From contig CALBMG010000226.1 in the NCBI GenBank assembly GCA_937896185.1, forward strand, positions 1-6,227: a stretch of DNA of 6,227 nt, written 5' to 3'. Below are positions 4,971 through 6,227 of this stretch, in pieces. This stretch comes from an uncultured Microbacteriaceae bacterium (GTDB taxonomy: Bacteria; Actinomycetota; Actinomycetes; Actinomycetales; Microbacteriaceae). Within the stretch, counting starts at the first letter, position 1, and each line of letters opens with the position of its first letter. Below the pieces are notes generated by a model. That model searched no databases, was not told the DNA's origin, and saw only the letters and a list, made by a program, of their open reading frames with translations. A program made the position numbers and the translations under genes.

Positions 4971-6101
4971 GTGACTATTTCCGTACTCAGCCCTGAAATT
5001 CTGCGGGGCATTCGTGAACGGGCGGCCGAAACCGATCGCCGCGGCGAGTTCTTCCACGAGGACCTTCGCGTGTTATCCGACGCCGGTTACCTACTGGGGC
5101 ATGAATCGTTGACCGCCGTGGTTGACGATCAACGCAGACTTGCGCAGCACGCACCTGCCACGGCGTTAGCGGTCGGCATGCACCACACCTGGTTGGGGGT
5201 TGCGCGTCAGCTTGCTGGTGCAGGAGTCCCCTCGGGCCCGATTCTCGCCGATGCGCGGGCGGGTGAAATTTTTGCGTTTGGAATTTCCGAGGCGGGGAAC
5301 GACGCCGTGTTGTGGGACTCGCTCACCACGGCGGTCACACACTCGGATGAGTCAGTTGCGCTAACGGGAACCAAAATTTTTACGAGCATGTCGCCGGCAT
5401 GGACGCGGTTGGGCACCTTCGGGATTGACGGCGAAGACCTCGTTTTTGGCTTCGTGACGCGCAGCCGGGACGATTCGGGTGCGCCGATCAACCCGGTGGG
5501 TGTCACACAGGACCAAGATTGGGACACTGTGGGAATGCGTGCGACCCAGAGCTGGACGACCCACTTGGATTCCGCACGAATCGAATCGCACCATGTGCTC
5601 GCACGGATTCCGCGCGATGAAGCCGATCCCGTACGTTACGCGATCTTTGGTGTCTTTTCGACTCTCGTCGCTGCGGTGTACCTCGGCATCGCGGAACGCG
5701 CATTGGAACTGGGCGTCGAGGCCGCGCACACTCGGACCTCACGGCTCGCGGGCGGTGCACCGTTGTCGGCGGACCCCGATATTCGCCGACAGCTGGCGGA
5801 AGCCGCACTGATTATTGATGGACTGGTCCCACAGATCACGTTGATGGCCGCGCAACTGGATTCCGAGGCCGCGACCGGCCGAATCGGGGACATCAGTTTC
5901 CGCCAGTTTGCAGGGTTGAAGCATCGGGCGGTCGAGTCCGCCAGGGCCGTCGTGGATGTTGCGATGCGAGTTACGGGTGGTAACGGTTATCGCAACGGCT
6001 CCGAGATTTCGAGACTGCACCGCGATGTGCTGGCCGGGATTTATCACCCCTCGGATCCCGAGAGCGTGCGTCGCACGGTCGCCAGTGACCTGTTGGATTA
6101 A
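4971..6101 (+). CDS. Acyl-CoA dehydrogenase-fold flavoprotein lacking the usual catalytic Glu
   Basis: This 376-residue protein has the acyl-CoA dehydrogenase superfamily layout. An N-terminal helical domain (about residues 1-100) includes APATALAVGMHHTW (61-74). A middle beta domain (about 101-205) has FAFGISEAGND, LTGTKIFTS (131-139) and VGMRATQSWTTHLDSARI (187-204). A C-terminal four-helix domain follows (about 220-376), with VTGGNGYRNGSEISRLHRDVLAG (334-356). It should bind FAD or FMN and an acyl-CoA or similar substrate. By eye, the position of the catalytic Glu in the short-chain YEGT motif carries His359 (YHPS), and no Glu is evident at the isovaleryl-type position in the 220-240 helix. 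Simple alpha,beta-dehydrogenation is therefore doubtful; a flavin monooxygenase of the HsaA/DszC kind or another reaction is possible. The GTG at 4971 is preferred over the ATG at 4920 because the extra 17 residues look like untranslated leader. It is divergent from the Lrp gene. Confidence 0.88.
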   Translation: MTISVLSPEILRGIRERAAETDRRGEFFHEDLRVLSDAGYLLGHESLTAVVDDQRRLAQHAPATALAVGMHHTWLGVARQLAGAGVPSGPILADARAGEIFAFGISEAGNDAVLWDSLTTAVTHSDESVALTGTKIFTSMSPAWTRLGTFGIDGEDLVFGFVTRSRDDSGAPINPVGVTQDQDWDTVGMRATQSWTTHLDSARIESHHVLARIPRDEADPVRYAIFGVFSTLVAAVYLGIAERALELGVEAAHTRTSRLAGGAPLSADPDIRRQLAEAALIIDGLVPQITLMAAQLDSEAATGRIGDISFRQFAGLKHRAVESARAVVDVAMRVTGGNGYRNGSEISRLHRDVLAGIYHPSDPESVRRTVASDLLD

Positions 6102-6106
6102 ATGTC

Positions 6107-6119
6107 CCCGGTGGCCGGG
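6107..6119. terminator. Weak GC-rich hairpin between convergent gene ends
   Basis: CCCGG (6107-6111) and CCGGG (6115-6119) form a 5-bp stem with a TGG loop in the 37-nt gap between two convergent stop codons. There is no T-run on either side, so termination is only suggested by position. Confidence 0.22.
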
Positions 6120-6138
6120 CTCGTGAATGAGGGTTCGG

Positions 6139-6227
6139 TTATTGCGGACCGCGTTCGGTCAGCGTGATCATCTGAGTCTCGGATGATTCGGGATCGAACT
6201 CGTCACGCTCCCGGCTAAAGCTGCTGC
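6139..6227 (-). CDS. C-terminal end of an unidentified protein, running in from the right edge
   Basis: On the minus strand a frame is open from the window edge to a TAA at 6139-6141 and gives 28 residues, SSFSRERDEFDPESS then ETQMITLTERGPQ. The composition is acidic and polar, like a disordered C-terminal tail, with codon use similar to its neighbours. It converges on the acyl-CoA dehydrogenase-like gene with 37 nt between stops. That arrangement, together with the lack of another plausible frame here, is the reason for calling it. Too little is visible to name a family, and it could be a chance open frame. Confidence 0.5.
   Translation of the reverse strand, partial: SSFSRERDEFDPESSETQMITLTERGPQ

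Noticed and set aside
6102..6167. Short + strand ORF of 21 codons starting ATG overlapping the TAA of the flavoprotein gene
   Set aside because: No recognisable sequence and no ribosome binding site, and it overlaps the more protein-like minus-strand C-terminus at 6139-6227.

Overview
The window looks like ordinary chromosomal DNA from a member of the Actinomycetota, most likely a Micrococcales-type organism. The evidence is a moderately high G+C content by eye, frequent GTG starts, the actinobacterial set of YtxH-like, Holin-X (phage_holin_3_6) and DUF3618 small membrane proteins, an actinobacterial-type 6-phosphofructokinase (GGEGT and PKTVDND motifs), and starts that look leaderless. No genus can be named from the sequence alone. 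I see no tRNA, rRNA, CRISPR array, insertion sequence or prophage.

Layout, left to right. (1) Positions 1-1539 (+): the C-terminal four fifths or so of an M13 (neprilysin/PepO-type) zinc metallopeptidase, cut by the left edge and followed by a hairpin with a T-run. (2) Positions 1646-3327 (+): a tight four-gene cluster with gaps of 5 nt, a 14-nt overlap and 2 nt. It encodes a YtxH-like protein, a Holin-X family protein, a DUF3618 protein and uroporphyrinogen-III synthase (hemD). A TAGGCT -10 box and a strong AGGAGGT ribosome binding site precede its first gene. (3) Positions 3343-4863 (-): an Lrp/AsnC-family regulator followed by pfkA, converging on hemD. A perfect 16-bp dyad lies in the gap between them. 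(4) Positions 4971-6101 (+): an acyl-CoA dehydrogenase-fold flavoprotein, divergent from the Lrp gene across a 107-nt shared promoter region. (5) Positions 6139-6227 (-): the last 28 codons of an unidentified gene running in from the right edge.

How the genes may work together. The first three products of the + cluster are small envelope-associated proteins of unknown role, and hemD is attached downstream, probably by co-transcription and translational coupling. The Lrp-type regulator sits where it could control itself, the divergent acyl-CoA dehydrogenase-like gene and the downstream pfkA. That would link an amino-acid-derived signal to acyl-CoA metabolism and glycolysis, but this is inference from position only.

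The most useful new observation concerns expression. Three gene starts in the right half (lrp, pfkA and the acyl-CoA dehydrogenase-like gene) each have a -10-like hexamer ending exactly 6 nt before the start codon and no usable Shine-Dalgarno sequence, as expected for leaderless mRNAs. In the + cluster, three of the four genes have well-placed Shine-Dalgarno sequences. I found no clear previously undescribed system in this window.
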